Below, piece by piece: positions 17,765 to 27,089 of a stretch of 45,110 nucleotides of DNA. How positions within the stretch are numbered: position 1 is the first letter of the stretch; every line of letters starts with the position of its first letter. The notes beneath the pieces are model-generated. The model was not told the DNA's origin. It worked only from the letters and a program-made list of their open reading frames with translations, and searched no databases. The position numbers were made by a program, and so were the translations under genes. The stretch lies in the NCBI GenBank assembly GCA_937907425.1, contig CALCIE010000041.1, forward strand, positions 1 through 45,110, given 5' to 3'. This DNA comes from ZC4RG42 sp003242425. GTDB taxonomy: Bacteria; Pseudomonadota; Gammaproteobacteria; Burkholderiales; SG8-39.

Positions 17765-20382
17765 CGGCGCGCCACGGTCTTCTTCGCGACGGTTTTCTTG
17801 GCGGCCGTTTTCTTCGCCGCGGGGGCCGCAGCCGTCTTCTTCGCCGCCGGCGGCGCCTTGGCTTTCAAGGGCACGGGTGCCTGCGCGGCTTCGGGCTGAG
17901 CGGGTGCTTCAGCGGCCGCCTTGGTGGTCTTCTTCGCTTCGCGCGGCGCGAACTCGAAACCGATCCGTCCGTCCGGCTGCCGCACCAGATAGGCGGAGAA
18001 CGGCCGTCCCTTCTTGGAGATGAAGCGGTGCAGGAGATCGGTCTTGCCGGTCTCCAGCAGTTTCACGATCTGCTCCGGCTCGATGGGACGCTGCAGGATG
18101 ATCTTGCCGGTGCGGAAGTCGCAGGTTCTGCCTGCACCGACCGCCTTCTCGCACACGTAGGCGAGCTCGTGATCGTAAACATTGTGGCCGCATTTGGGGC
18201 ATTTTCCGAGCGGCTTCCTGTCGGAGAAATCGACCGGCTCGGCTTCCTGCTCGTCCTGGGACGACTGCCCGAAATCGAGCTCGGTGCTGAAGTCGTCCTT
18301 CAGTTTCACCATGGCCGCGAACGGCCGGCCCAGCCGGCTGCGGAAACCCTGCAGCGGGCCGATGGCGCGATCGCGGATCAGCGCCTCAATCTCCGCATTC
18401 TCCATGCGCCGGCTGGCGATGACCTTCCAGATCGAGAAATCACATTTCTCGCACTGGAACTTCTTGTAGTTCTCGTGCACCGCGCTGCCGCACTTCGGGC
18501 AGGGCACGGACAGCGTCGACAGCGGCTCGTCGATCGAGGTGCCCTGCTTGATCCGCCGCACCATGTCCTGGGTGAGCTCGACGATGTGCTTCATGAACTC
18601 GTCGCGCTGCAGCTTGCCCTGCTCCATCTGCTTGAGCTTGAACTCCCAGGCGCCGGTGAGCTCGGGCGAGCACAGTTCGTCGATGCCGAACTTGGACAGC
18701 GCGTACAGGAGGTCGAAGGCCTTGGCGGTCGGCACCAGCTCGCGGCCTTCGCGGTGTACGTACTCCTCCAGGATCAGGTTCTCGATGATCGCGGCGCGCG
18801 TGGCGGGCGTGCCCAGCCCCTTCTCGCTGATCGCGGCGCGCAGTTCCTCGTCCTCGATCAGCTTGCCCGCCCCTTCCATCGCCGACAGCAGCGTCGCTTC
18901 GGTGTAGCGCGCCGGCGGACGCGTCTGCAGGGCCTTGGCTTCGATCTCCAGCGTCTTTGCCTTGCCGTCCGGTACCGGGGCCAGCATGTCGCCCTCGCCC
19001 GCTTCGACCTCGCGGCCGTACACGGCGCGCCAGCCGGCATTGACCAGCACGCGCCCTTCGGTCTTGAAGGGTTCGCCTTCGACGCGCGTGATGCGCGTGG
19101 TGATCAGGTATTCGGCCGGCGGATAGAAGACCGCGAGGAAGCGCTTCGTCACCAGGTCGTAGAGCTTCTGTTCCGCTTCCGACAGATTCTTGGGCGCCTG
19201 GGTGGTCGGGATGATGGCGAAGTGATCGGACACCTTCTCGTTGTTGAAGATGCGCTTGTTCGGCCGCACCCAGCCTTGTTTCAGGATGGTGTCCGCGAAC
19301 GTGCCGTAGGGCTGGCCGCCGTTGATCTTGGCCACCACCGCGAGCGTTTCCTGCACGGTCGACAGATAGTCTTCCGGCAGCGCGCGGGCGTCGGTACGCG
19401 GATAGGTCAGCACCTTGTGCTTTTCGTACAGCGCCTGCGCCAGCGCCAGGGTGGTCCGGGCCGAAAAACCGAAACGGGCGTTCGCTTCGCGTTGCAGGCT
19501 GGTGAGGTCGTACAGAAGCGGCGGCGCTTCCGTGGACGGCTTGGATTCCTCCGTCACCTCGCCCGGTTTGCCGGCGCATTTGGCGCGGATCGCTTCCGCC
19601 CGCGCCTGGTCCCAGATGCGCTCGGGACGCGCGTCCGGGTCGTCGCCCTTGCGCTGGAAGTTCTCGTCGAACCAGCGCCCGGTGTATTCGCCGCCCTTGC
19701 TCTTGAAGGTGCCGTGCAGTTCCCAATAGGAACGCGGCACGAACTGTTTGATGCGCTGCTCGCGCTCGACCAGGATCGCGAGCGTGGGCGTCTGCACGCG
19801 GCCGACGGTGGTCTTGTAAAAGCCGCCGTCCTTGGAATTGAAGGCCGTCATCGCCCGCGTGCCGTTGATGCCGATCAGCCAGTCGGACTCGGAGCGGCAG
19901 ATGGCGGCGTCGGCGAGCGGCTGCATGGATTCGCCGCTGCGCAGGTTGGCGAAGCCTTCGCGGATCGCGGCGGGCGTCATCGACTGCAGCCAAAGCCGCT
20001 GGATCGGCTTCCTGGTCTTGGCGTGCTGCACGATGTAGCGGAAGATGAGTTCGCCTTCGCGGCCCGCGTCGCAGGCGTTGATGATGCCGACCACGTCCTT
20101 GCGTTTGATCAGCTTCACCAGCAGCTTGAGCCGGTCCTCGGTCTTTTCGATCGGCTTCAGGTCGAAGTGCGGCGGAATGACCGGCAGATGCGCGAACGAC
20201 CATTTCCCGCGCTTGACCTCGTATTCGTCCGGTGCGGCGATCTCCAGAAGATGGCCGATGGCCGAAGACAGCACGTACTGGTCGCTTTCGTAATAGTCGC
20301 CGTGACGGGTGAAGCCGCCCAGCGCGCGCGCGATGTCGGCGGCCACGGAGGGCTTCTCGGCGATGATGAGGCGTTTGCTCAC
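17749..20382 (-). CDS. topB: DNA topoisomerase III-type (type IA) with zinc fingers and Lys/Ala-rich tail
   Basis: Type IA topoisomerase that cuts and passes single DNA strands. The 877-residue product begins RLIIAEKPSVAADIARALGG, the TOPRIM beginning of the topoisomerase III family, with NACDAGREGELIFRY as the acidic metal site. The catalytic tyrosine is Tyr327 in VLTYPRTDARALPEDY. After the core come two four-Cys zinc-finger segments (about 624-644 and 727-755, CPKCG...CEKC types) and GRPF-type C-terminal repeats. The last ~45 residues are a Lys/Ala/Pro-rich histone-H1-like tail. The topB-smg-dprA order is conserved in Betaproteobacteria. It may also be annotated topA; I prefer topB from the N-terminus. 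Confidence 0.88.
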   Translation of the reverse strand: MSKRLIIAEKPSVAADIARALGGFTRHGDYYESDQYVLSSAIGHLLEIAAPDEYEVKRGKWSFAHLPVIPPHFDLKPIEKTEDRLKLLVKLIKRKDVVGIINACDAGREGELIFRYIVQHAKTRKPIQRLWLQSMTPAAIREGFANLRSGESMQPLADAAICRSESDWLIGINGTRAMTAFNSKDGGFYKTTVGRVQTPTLAILVEREQRIKQFVPRSYWELHGTFKSKGGEYTGRWFDENFQRKGDDPDARPERIWDQARAEAIRAKCAGKPGEVTEESKPSTEAPPLLYDLTSLQREANARFGFSARTTLALAQALYEKHKVLTYPRTDARALPEDYLSTVQETLAVVAKINGGQPYGTFADTILKQGWVRPNKRIFNNEKVSDHFAIIPTTQAPKNLSEAEQKLYDLVTKRFLAVFYPPAEYLITTRITRVEGEPFKTEGRVLVNAGWRAVYGREVEAGEGDMLAPVPDGKAKTLEIEAKALQTRPPARYTEATLLSAMEGAGKLIEDEELRAAISEKGLGTPATRAAIIENLILEEYVHREGRELVPTAKAFDLLYALSKFGIDELCSPELTGAWEFKLKQMEQGKLQRDEFMKHIVELTQDMVRRIKQGTSIDEPLSTLSVPCPKCGSAVHENYKKFQCEKCDFSIWKVIASRRMENAEIEALIRDRAIGPLQGFRSRLGRPFAAMVKLKDDFSTELDFGQSSQDEQEAEPVDFSDRKPLGKCPKCGHNVYDHELAYVCEKAVGAGRTCDFRTGKIILQRPIEPEQIVKLLETGKTDLLHRFISKKGRPFSAYLVRQPDGRIGFEFAPREAKKTTKAAAEAPAQPEAAQAPVPLKAKAPPAAKKTAAAPAAKKTAAKKTVAKKTVARRRAAS

Positions 20383-20555
20383 GGGTTACTTGTCGGTGGT
20401 CGCGGATCTTCTCGACGAGTGCGAAAAATGCACGATAGAGACTCGCCGCGGAGGAATCGGTTCACGCGCCGCGTGGAATGCGTCGCAGCGCAGGCAAAGA
20501 GCGGCGCAGTTTAAGGACAAGCCTGGGCGCAGGCAAGGCGCCTGCCCGCCGGCCA

Positions 20556-21014
20556 TTAATGGACGTTGCGGGGGCCGCCCTCGGGCAGGAGCTCTTCCAG
20601 CACCAGGGTGTCGACGTCGCCCCGGTACGCCCACAGTACCATGAGGACGATGATCTTGAACTTGTCCAGGCCGACCACGTCGTCGGGCAAGGCCATGGCG
20701 CGTTCCAGGATCACTTCGCGCAACGCCGGCGTGAGTACGCGCGCGCTTTCGAGGAAAGCAAGGAAGCCGCGGCTATCGGCGGAGAGCCGCGCCGATTCCT
20801 GCTCGGTGTACGCACGGAACGAGCGGCCGAGTTCGAACTGCGGCGGGAAGGCGGTTTCCTGCGGCGAAACCAGGCCTTTCAGCCAGTCCAGGGCGTCGTG
20901 AATGTCCTCGTCTTCGAATCCCGCCGCGGTGAGTTTGCGGGCGAGCGTGTCGTGGTCCGGATAGATTTCGTGCTGATAGTAGCTTTCGAACAGATAGACG
21001 AGGACGTCGAACAT
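20556..21014 (-). CDS. smg: Smg family protein (DUF494)
   Basis: A 152-residue acidic, mostly helical protein beginning MFDVLVYLFESYYQ, with GFEDEDIHDALDWL, characteristic of the Smg/DUF494 family. The function is unknown. The family is consistently linked to dprA, as here (17 bases downstream of dprA, same strand). The 173 bases to topB contain only a weak 6-bp hairpin (GCAGGC-AAGGC-GCCTGC near 20530-20546) and nothing else I can support. Confidence 0.92.
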   Translation of the reverse strand: MFDVLVYLFESYYQHEIYPDHDTLARKLTAAGFEDEDIHDALDWLKGLVSPQETAFPPQFELGRSFRAYTEQESARLSADSRGFLAFLESARVLTPALREVILERAMALPDDVVGLDKFKIIVLMVLWAYRGDVDTLVLEELLPEGGPRNVH

Positions 21015-21031
21015 CGGCTGGCAGTGCGCTC

Positions 21032-22117
21032 CTAGGTTTTGCGCTGGTATCGCCCGCCCGGCAGGCTCGTCACCTTGCCGTCGAGCTCATGCTGCAAGAG
21101 CATCGCCGATACTGTATCTGGCGTCAAGCCGCTCCTCTGACACAACATGTCGAGGGTGCAGGGGTCATAGCCCAGATGGCGCAGGATGGGGTCCTCGTCC
21201 GCCTCCTCCTGTTCCGGCACCGGGTCGAAGAGCTGTCTGGGCACCCAGTGGCCCAGTTCCTCCAGGATATCCTGCGCGCTTTCAACCAGTTTCGCGCCCT
21301 GTTTGATGAGCGCGTGACAGCCTTTGGAAAGCGGCGAATGGATCGAACCGGGGATGGCGAACACCTCGCGGCCCTGCTCGCCCGCACAGCGCGCGGTGAT
21401 GAGCGAGCCGCTCGAGATCGCGGCTTCGACCACCAGCACGCCGTGCGCCAGGCCGCTGATGAGCCGGTTGCGACGCGGGAAATTGGCGGCGAAGGGCGCG
21501 GTGCCGAGAGGACATTCGCTGAGCATCAGGCCTTCGGCGGCGATGCGTTCGTACAGCGCGGCGTTGCCCGAGGGATAGCAGCGGTCGACGCCGGTGCCGA
21601 GCACGGCGACGGTCGAGGACGGTCCGCGCAGGGCGCCGCGATGCGCGGCGGCGTCGATGCCCAGCGCCAGGCCGCTGACTATGGTGAAACCTGCCTCGCT
21701 CAGCGCCGCACTGAAGCGCTCGGCGTTGCTCAAGCCCTGACCGGTCGCGTTACGGCTGCCCACCACGGCGAGCATGGGCTGCTTGAGCAGGTCAGGATTG
21801 CCGCGGGCGTAGAGCAGAGTGGGCGGATCGGCGATTTCCAGCAGACTCGCCGGGTAGTTCGAATCGGCCAGAGTGAGGAAATGATTGCCGGGCTGCTCTC
21901 CCCAACGCAGCGCCTCCTCCACTTCCCGGTTGCTGTCGTGCGTGAGGGTGCGGCGCGCCAGATCTTCGCCCACCACCCGGACGAGGGCCGCGTGGCCGGC
22001 GGCGAAGATGTTGGAAGGTAGGCCGAAGGCCGAAAGCAACTCGCGCTGCGCCCGCGGCCCCAGGCCGGGCACGAGCGTGAGACGGAGCCAGGCGGCGAGT
22101 TCCAGGTCGCTCGACAC
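21032..22117 (-). CDS. dprA: DNA-processing protein DprA (Smf)
   Basis: Loads RecA on incoming single-stranded DNA during natural transformation. The 361-residue product has an N-terminal helix-hairpin-helix-like region (VPGLGPRAQRELLSAF), the Rossmann-like DprA core with VVGSRNATGQGLSNAE, GLALGIDAAAHRGAL and FPRRNRLISGLAHG, and a C-terminal winged-helix segment. The start is GTG (22115-22117). It is 18 bases after the LysM gene and followed by smg. Confidence 0.95.
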   Translation of the reverse strand: MSSDLELAAWLRLTLVPGLGPRAQRELLSAFGLPSNIFAAGHAALVRVVGEDLARRTLTHDSNREVEEALRWGEQPGNHFLTLADSNYPASLLEIADPPTLLYARGNPDLLKQPMLAVVGSRNATGQGLSNAERFSAALSEAGFTIVSGLALGIDAAAHRGALRGPSSTVAVLGTGVDRCYPSGNAALYERIAAEGLMLSECPLGTAPFAANFPRRNRLISGLAHGVLVVEAAISSGSLITARCAGEQGREVFAIPGSIHSPLSKGCHALIKQGAKLVESAQDILEELGHWVPRQLFDPVPEQEEADEDPILRHLGYDPCTLDMLCQRSGLTPDTVSAMLLQHELDGKVTSLPGGRYQRKT

Positions 22118-22135
22118 GGCTCCGCCGCCTTTCGC

Positions 22136-23263
22136 TCAGGGCGTCGTGGCCCGGTCGCCCGGGGTCACCGGCCGCTCCGCCTGCATGACCAGGGCGTAGG
22201 AAAGGTTGTCGAAGACGCGGAAGACCATGGCCAGGCCGTAGCGTTCCTCCGGCAGTACCAGCGGCTTGGGCCGCGGCTCGCCCATGTACCAAGGCCCGAT
22301 GCTGCGGTCGCGCGGCAGCACCATGCCGCGCGACAGCGCCAGCACGTGGCCCGGCTCGATGCCGTGATTGGCGCCCACGTTCAGGGTGATCATCGAGAAC
22401 GGTCCGGCTTCGACGTAACTGCCGTAATTGGAGCGGATGGCCCGGTCTTCCCGGCCGCTGTAATACTCGGAACGCGCATCGGTGCGGCCGTCGTGCAGGG
22501 ATATGACCCGCGCCCGGATTTCCTTCTCCGGCGCGCGCGGCGCATAGTGGAAGACCTGCGGCGGGGAGACGGCCACCAGGCGATCGCCTTCGCCGATCTC
22601 CCGCTGGGAGGAAATGATCTTGATCTTGGCGGGGTCGCCGAAGCGCACCACCTGGGCGGTACCGAGATAGACGGCCTCGTAGCCCAGGGTTTCATTGGTG
22701 TCCGGATCGACCAGGGCCGGGCCGCGCCGGTAGACGCTCCAGACTTCCGGGCCGGAGGGATCGAGGCCCTCGACATAGGCGTAACTGCCGGCGCCCAGGT
22801 TGACGCGGCCCTCTTCCGTCGCGGCGATGCGCGGCGCGTTGTCCAGCCCGTCCTTCTCGATCACCAGCGGCCGCGAAAGGAAGGGCTCGATCACCTTGGC
22901 GGGAATGGTCGGCACCGGCTCCGCATCCAGCGAGGTTTCGCGGATGCGCGGCGAAAGCTTCTCCTCCCCGCTCACGCGGCCCTGCACCATCAGCTTCATC
23001 CGGTCGCGATCGAAGACGATGACATCGCCGGGATAAATCCAGTGCGGATCCTTGATCTGGTCCTTGTTCAGGCCCCAGATCTCGGGCCAGCGCCAGGGAT
23101 CCTTGAGGAAGCGGCCGGAGATGTCCCACAGCGTATCCCCCTTTACCACCACATAGCGGTCCGGCGCATCGGGGTGGATTTGCAGGACGTTGCCCTTGTC
23201 GGCCAAGGCGATGGGCGCCGCCAGCGCGAGGGCGAGGAGGAGTGCTGTGCTAGACTTGAACAT
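22136..23263 (-). CDS. LysM domain-containing secreted protein
   Basis: A 375-residue exported protein with a signal peptide (MFKSSTALLLALALAAPIALA, cleaved near residue 21) and one N-terminal LysM domain (about 35-85, YVVVKGDTLWDISGRFL ... WIYPGDVIVF), a peptidoglycan-binding fold. The remaining ~290 residues have no motif I can name. It is the usual neighbour of dprA-smg and is divergent from def. Periplasmic location with cell-wall attachment is inferred from the domain. Confidence 0.9.
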   Translation of the reverse strand: MFKSSTALLLALALAAPIALADKGNVLQIHPDAPDRYVVVKGDTLWDISGRFLKDPWRWPEIWGLNKDQIKDPHWIYPGDVIVFDRDRMKLMVQGRVSGEEKLSPRIRETSLDAEPVPTIPAKVIEPFLSRPLVIEKDGLDNAPRIAATEEGRVNLGAGSYAYVEGLDPSGPEVWSVYRRGPALVDPDTNETLGYEAVYLGTAQVVRFGDPAKIKIISSQREIGEGDRLVAVSPPQVFHYAPRAPEKEIRARVISLHDGRTDARSEYYSGREDRAIRSNYGSYVEAGPFSMITLNVGANHGIEPGHVLALSRGMVLPRDRSIGPWYMGEPRPKPLVLPEERYGLAMVFRVFDNLSYALVMQAERPVTPGDRATTP

Positions 23264-23381
23264 ATTGGCCTCGGTCCGATCTAAGCCTAGTGTAACGGCT
23301 TGATTTGTCTTGAACTGCGCCCGGCAGTCTAAGGCTTTTTATGACCGAAGCATATTCAACTATTTCACGCTGCAGGAATTT

Positions 23382-23894
23382 ATGGCGCTTCTACCCATTC
23401 TTCGCTACCCCGACGAACGGCTCCACATCGTCGCCAAGCCGGTCGAGGTAGTGGATGACGAGATCCGCAAGCTGGTCCGCGACATGGCGGAGACCATGTA
23501 TGCCGCGCCGGGCATCGGACTGGCTGCCACGCAGGTGGATGTGCACAAGCGCGTGATCGTGATCGATATCTCCGAGACGCGCGACGATCTGCTGGTGCTC
23601 ATCAATCCCGAGATCGTCGAGCGCGAAGGCGAACAGGAATACGAGGAAGGCTGCCTGTCGGTGCCGGGCATCTACGACTACGTCAAGCGCGCGGCGCGGA
23701 TCAGGGTGCGGGCGCTGGACGAGCACGGCCGGCCCTTCGAACGCGAAGCCGAAGGCCTGCTCGCGGTCTGCATCCAGCACGAAATGGATCATCTGGAAGG
23801 CAAGGTGTTCGTCGAATACCTGTCGCGCCTCAAACAGACCCGCATCCGGGCCAAACTGCAGAAGCAGAAACAGCAATTGCGCAAGGTTGCCTAG
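23382..23894 (+). CDS. def: Peptide deformylase
   Basis: Metalloenzyme that removes the formyl group from new proteins. The 170-residue product has all three motifs: GIGLAATQ (44-51), EGCLSVPG (Cys91) and QHEMDHLEG (His133, Glu134, His137), so it should be active. The ATG at 23382 gives the standard beginning MALLPILRYPD; an upstream in-frame start would add 24 atypical residues. It overlaps nothing and is 5 bases ahead of fmt. Confidence 0.97.
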   Translation: MALLPILRYPDERLHIVAKPVEVVDDEIRKLVRDMAETMYAAPGIGLAATQVDVHKRVIVIDISETRDDLLVLINPEIVEREGEQEYEEGCLSVPGIYDYVKRAARIRVRALDEHGRPFEREAEGLLAVCIQHEMDHLEGKVFVEYLSRLKQTRIRAKLQKQKQQLRKVA

Positions 23895-23899
23895 CAACC

Positions 23900-24829
23900 A
23901 TGCGGATCGCTTTCGCGGGTACGCCGGAGTTCGCCGTACCGGCGCTGGAGGCCCTGCTGGCCGCCGGTCATCGCGTCGTCGGCGTGTGGACCCAGCCGGA
24001 CCGGCCTGCCGGCCGCGGCATGCGCCTCACCCCCAGTCCCGTCAAGCAGGCGGCCCAAAGGCATGCGCTGCCCGTCCATCAACCCCTTTCCCTGCGTGAG
24101 GAGCCGGCACAGCGCGAACTGCGGGAATGTGGCGCCGACGCCATGGTGGTGGTCGCCTACGGCCTGCTGCTGCCCGAGGCCGTGCTCGGGCTGTTCCGCT
24201 ACGGCGCCCTGAACATCCACGCTTCGCTATTGCCCCGCTGGCGAGGCGCCGCGCCCATCCAGCGCGCCCTGCTCGCCGGCGACCGCGAAACCGGGGTCTG
24301 CATCATGCAAATGGACGCAGGCCTCGACACCGGTCCCACGCTGCTGTGCGAAGCGATTCCCATCGGCGACGACGACACTGCCGGTACGCTGCACGACAAG
24401 CTCGCCGCGCTCGGCGCGCGGCTGATCGTGCGCGCGCTCGAGGGGCTGGAACGCGGTGAACTGCGGCCCACGCCGCAGCCGGACAGCGGCGTGACCTACG
24501 CGCACAAGATTGCCAAGGCCGAAGCGCGCATCGACTGGCGCCGGCCGGCGCCGGAGGTGTGGCGTCGGATCCGCGCCTTCAATCCCTTCCCCGGCGCGGG
24601 CACGCGCTGGGGCGACACCGAGCTGAAACTGTGGCAGGCACGCATCGCAGACGGCGAGGGCGAGCCGGGCACCGTCTTGCGTTGCGAGGACGATGCCTTC
24701 GTCGTCGCCTGCGGCTCGGGCGCCGTCGCGGTCACGGTCGCGCAACGCGCCGGCGGCAAGCGTCTGCCCGCTGCCGAGTTCCTGCGCGGCACCGGTCTCG
24801 CGCCCGGAGACCGGTTCGACTCGGATTGA
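23900..24829 (+). CDS. fmt: Methionyl-tRNA formyltransferase
   Basis: Transfers a formyl group from 10-formyl-tetrahydrofolate to initiator Met-tRNA. The 309-residue product begins MRIAFAGTPEFAVPALEALL and has the catalytic region NIHASLLPRWRGAAPIQRAL followed by MDAGLDTGP. The C-terminal domain (about 205-309) is present. It pairs with def in the usual operon. Confidence 0.97.
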   Translation: MRIAFAGTPEFAVPALEALLAAGHRVVGVWTQPDRPAGRGMRLTPSPVKQAAQRHALPVHQPLSLREEPAQRELRECGADAMVVVAYGLLLPEAVLGLFRYGALNIHASLLPRWRGAAPIQRALLAGDRETGVCIMQMDAGLDTGPTLLCEAIPIGDDDTAGTLHDKLAALGARLIVRALEGLERGELRPTPQPDSGVTYAHKIAKAEARIDWRRPAPEVWRRIRAFNPFPGAGTRWGDTELKLWQARIADGEGEPGTVLRCEDDAFVVACGSGAVAVTVAQRAGGKRLPAAEFLRGTGLAPGDRFDSD

Positions 24830-24886
24830 ATTTTTCGCGCTCGAGCCCATCATAGGAACGACGCTTTAGGAGGTAGAAAAGGAGAG

Positions 24887-25738
24887 ATGTTCGAGAACTG
24901 GTTCAAGACGGGAATCCTGCTCGCCGCCATCATGGCGCTGTTCGGCGTGGTCGGCGGGCTGATCGGCGGTCAGCAGGGCATGCTCATCGCGCTGCTCATC
25001 GGCGGGGCGATGAACATCTTCGCCTACTGGTTCTCCGATCAGATGGTGCTGAAGCTCTATCGCGCACGCGAAGTGGACGAGACTTCGGCGCCGCAGTTCT
25101 ACAACATGGTCAAGGAACTGGCGCAGCGCGCTGGCCTACCCATGCCGCGCGTCTACATCATCGACGAGGCGCAGCCGAACGCCTTTGCCACCGGACGCAA
25201 TCCGCAGAACGCCGCGGTGGCGGCTACGACCGGCATCCTGCAGCTCCTCAGCGCGCGCGAGCTGCGCGGCGTGATGGCGCACGAGCTCGCGCACGTGAAG
25301 AACCGCGACACCCTGATCTCCACCATCTCGGCCACCATCGCCGGGGCGATTTCCACGCTTGCGAACTTCGGCATGTGGTTCGGGATGGCCAACAGCAACA
25401 ACCGCGAAGGCGGCGGCAACCCGGTGCTGGCCATCCTGGTGATGATCGTCGCGCCGATCGCGGCGATGCTCATCCAGTTCGCCATTTCGCGCACGCGCGA
25501 GTTCGGCGCCGACCGCGGCGGCGCGGAGATCTGCGGCGACCCGCACGCGCTGGCCGACGCATTGGAAAAGATCGAACGCTACGCGAAAGGCTTGCCGATG
25601 CCGACCGCGGAGCAGCATCCGGCCACCGCACAGATGATGATCATCAATCCGCTCTCGGGCGGCGGCCTGGCCGGCTGGTTCAGCACCCATCCTTCCACGG
25701 CGGAACGCATCGCCCGCCTGCGCGCGATGGCGCGCTGA
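24887..25738 (+). CDS. htpX: Membrane zinc metalloprotease HtpX
   Basis: M48-family inner-membrane protease for misfolded membrane proteins, often heat- or Cpx-controlled. The 283-residue product has two N-terminal membrane helices (about 8-28 and 31-50), the zinc site AHELAHVKNRD (His132, Glu133, His136) with third ligand Glu205 in REFGADRGG, and two further hydrophobic segments. A strong AGGAGGTAGAAAAGGAGAG leader precedes the ATG. It ends with its own terminator (25760-25788), so it is a separate transcription unit from rsmB. Confidence 0.95.
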   Translation: MFENWFKTGILLAAIMALFGVVGGLIGGQQGMLIALLIGGAMNIFAYWFSDQMVLKLYRAREVDETSAPQFYNMVKELAQRAGLPMPRVYIIDEAQPNAFATGRNPQNAAVAATTGILQLLSARELRGVMAHELAHVKNRDTLISTISATIAGAISTLANFGMWFGMANSNNREGGGNPVLAILVMIVAPIAAMLIQFAISRTREFGADRGGAEICGDPHALADALEKIERYAKGLPMPTAEQHPATAQMMIINPLSGGGLAGWFSTHPSTAERIARLRAMAR

Positions 25739-25759
25739 AGCCTGATCCCGCGGTCGACG

Positions 25760-25788
25760 AGCGCCGGCGCAGTCCGGCGCTTTGTTTT
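25760..25788 (+). terminator. Rho-independent terminator after htpX
   Basis: AGCGCCGG (25760-25767) and CCGGCGCT (25774-25781) form a perfect 8-bp GC-rich stem with a CGCAGT loop, followed by TTGTTTT. It lies 21 bases after the htpX stop and just before the rsmB promoter. Confidence 0.8.
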
Positions 25789-25797
25789 GCGCGGGCC

Positions 25798-25803
25798 TAT
25801 AAT
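25798..25803 (+). promoter_or_regulatory. Consensus -10 element ahead of rsmB
   Basis: A perfect TATAAT lies only 8 bases upstream of the rsmB GTG (25812), placing the expected transcription start at or next to the start codon. No good -35 hexamer is seen at 16-18 bases, partly because the htpX terminator occupies the space. Confidence 0.5.
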
Positions 25804-25811
25804 CGCCGCGC

Positions 25812-27065
25812 GTGATTCCTTCCCCGCCACTTGCCGATCTGTTCGCTGACGCCGCGCGCGCCGTCGCCGCCGTGCTGGACGGCGCGAGCCTGTCCGAAGC
25901 CCTGCCCGCGGACCGTCATCCCGCCGTGCAGGACCTGGTCTACGGCACCCTGCGCGAATACGGTCGCGGCGATGCCTGGCTTGCGCAACTGCTGCGGCGG
26001 CCGTTGAACGATGTCGCGGTACGCGCGCTGCTGCTCTGTGCCCTGCACGCTTTGCGCAGTGAGCGCCGCGCTGCGCATACCGTGGTCGACCAGGCGGTGC
26101 GCGCCTGCGCGCAGTTGGGCCATGCCGCGGCGAAAGGACTGGTGAACGCCGTCCTGCGCAACGCGCTGCGGCGGCGGGCAGCCCTGGAGCAGGCGCTCGA
26201 ACGCGACGAAGCGGCGCGCTACGCCCATCCCCGCTGGTGGATCGAGCGTCTGCGGCGCGACTATCCCGACGTCTGGGCGCAGATCTTGGAGGCCGGCAAC
26301 GGCCATCCGCCGATGACGCTGCGGGTCAACCGGCGGCGCCTGTCGCGCGAAGCCTATCTGCAGCACCTGCGCGAGGCGGGGATCGAAGCCTGCGCCGTCG
26401 GCGACTACGGCATAAGGCTTGCCCGCCCACGGCCGGTGCATGCTTTGCCGGGCTTCGACGAGGGCGATGTGTCGGTGCAGGACGCCGCCGCCCAATATGC
26501 GGCGCCGCTGCTGGACCTCGAGCCGGGCCAGCGCGTGCTCGACGCCTGCGCGGCGCCGGGCGGCAAGACCGCGCAACTGCTCGAGACCGCGGATCTGGAT
26601 CTGCTCGCGCTCGACCGGGATCCCGCGCGTGCCGGACGCATCGAACAGAATCTGCGCCGCCTGCACCTGCATGCCGAGGTGCGCGTGGCCGACGCCGGGG
26701 AGCCGGAGGCCTGGTGGGACGGCCGCCCCTATGATCGCGTGCTGCTGGACGTGCCCTGCACGGGCTCCGGCGTGGTGCGGCGCCACCCGGACATCAAGTG
26801 GTTGCGGCGCGAGTCGGACATCGCGGGTTTCGCCGCGCAGCAGCGGCGTCTGCTGAATGCGCTTTGGCGCGTCCTGCGGCGCGGTGGTAAATTGCTCTAC
26901 ATCACGTGCTCGGTCTTTGCGGAAGAGAACCGATTGCAGATCGCCGATTTTCTTGCGCGCCATACGGATGCGCGGCCGCTACCCACTGCGCTGCCGCGTG
27001 AAGGGCAGCTGCTCCCGAACGACGAGCACGACGGGTTCTATTACGCCTTGCTCGAAAAACACTGA
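25812..27065 (+). CDS. rsmB: 16S rRNA (cytosine-C5)-methyltransferase RsmB
   Basis: Methylates C967 of 16S rRNA. The 417-residue product has the N-terminal NusB-like domain (about 1-140), the SAM-binding loop VLDACAAPGGKTAQLLE, the PC motif LDVPCTGSGVVRRHPDIKW and the catalytic YITCSVFAEEN. The start is GTG and no ribosome site is visible upstream, so the message may be leaderless. It heads the apparent unit rsmB-DUF4390-ntrY-ntrX-trkA-trkH. Confidence 0.95.
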   Translation: MIPSPPLADLFADAARAVAAVLDGASLSEALPADRHPAVQDLVYGTLREYGRGDAWLAQLLRRPLNDVAVRALLLCALHALRSERRAAHTVVDQAVRACAQLGHAAAKGLVNAVLRNALRRRAALEQALERDEAARYAHPRWWIERLRRDYPDVWAQILEAGNGHPPMTLRVNRRRLSREAYLQHLREAGIEACAVGDYGIRLARPRPVHALPGFDEGDVSVQDAAAQYAAPLLDLEPGQRVLDACAAPGGKTAQLLETADLDLLALDRDPARAGRIEQNLRRLHLHAEVRVADAGEPEAWWDGRPYDRVLLDVPCTGSGVVRRHPDIKWLRRESDIAGFAAQQRRLLNALWRVLRRGGKLLYITCSVFAEENRLQIADFLARHTDARPLPTALPREGQLLPNDEHDGFYYALLEKH

Positions 27066-27089
27066 GAACCGCGAACCCGTGGCGCCTTT

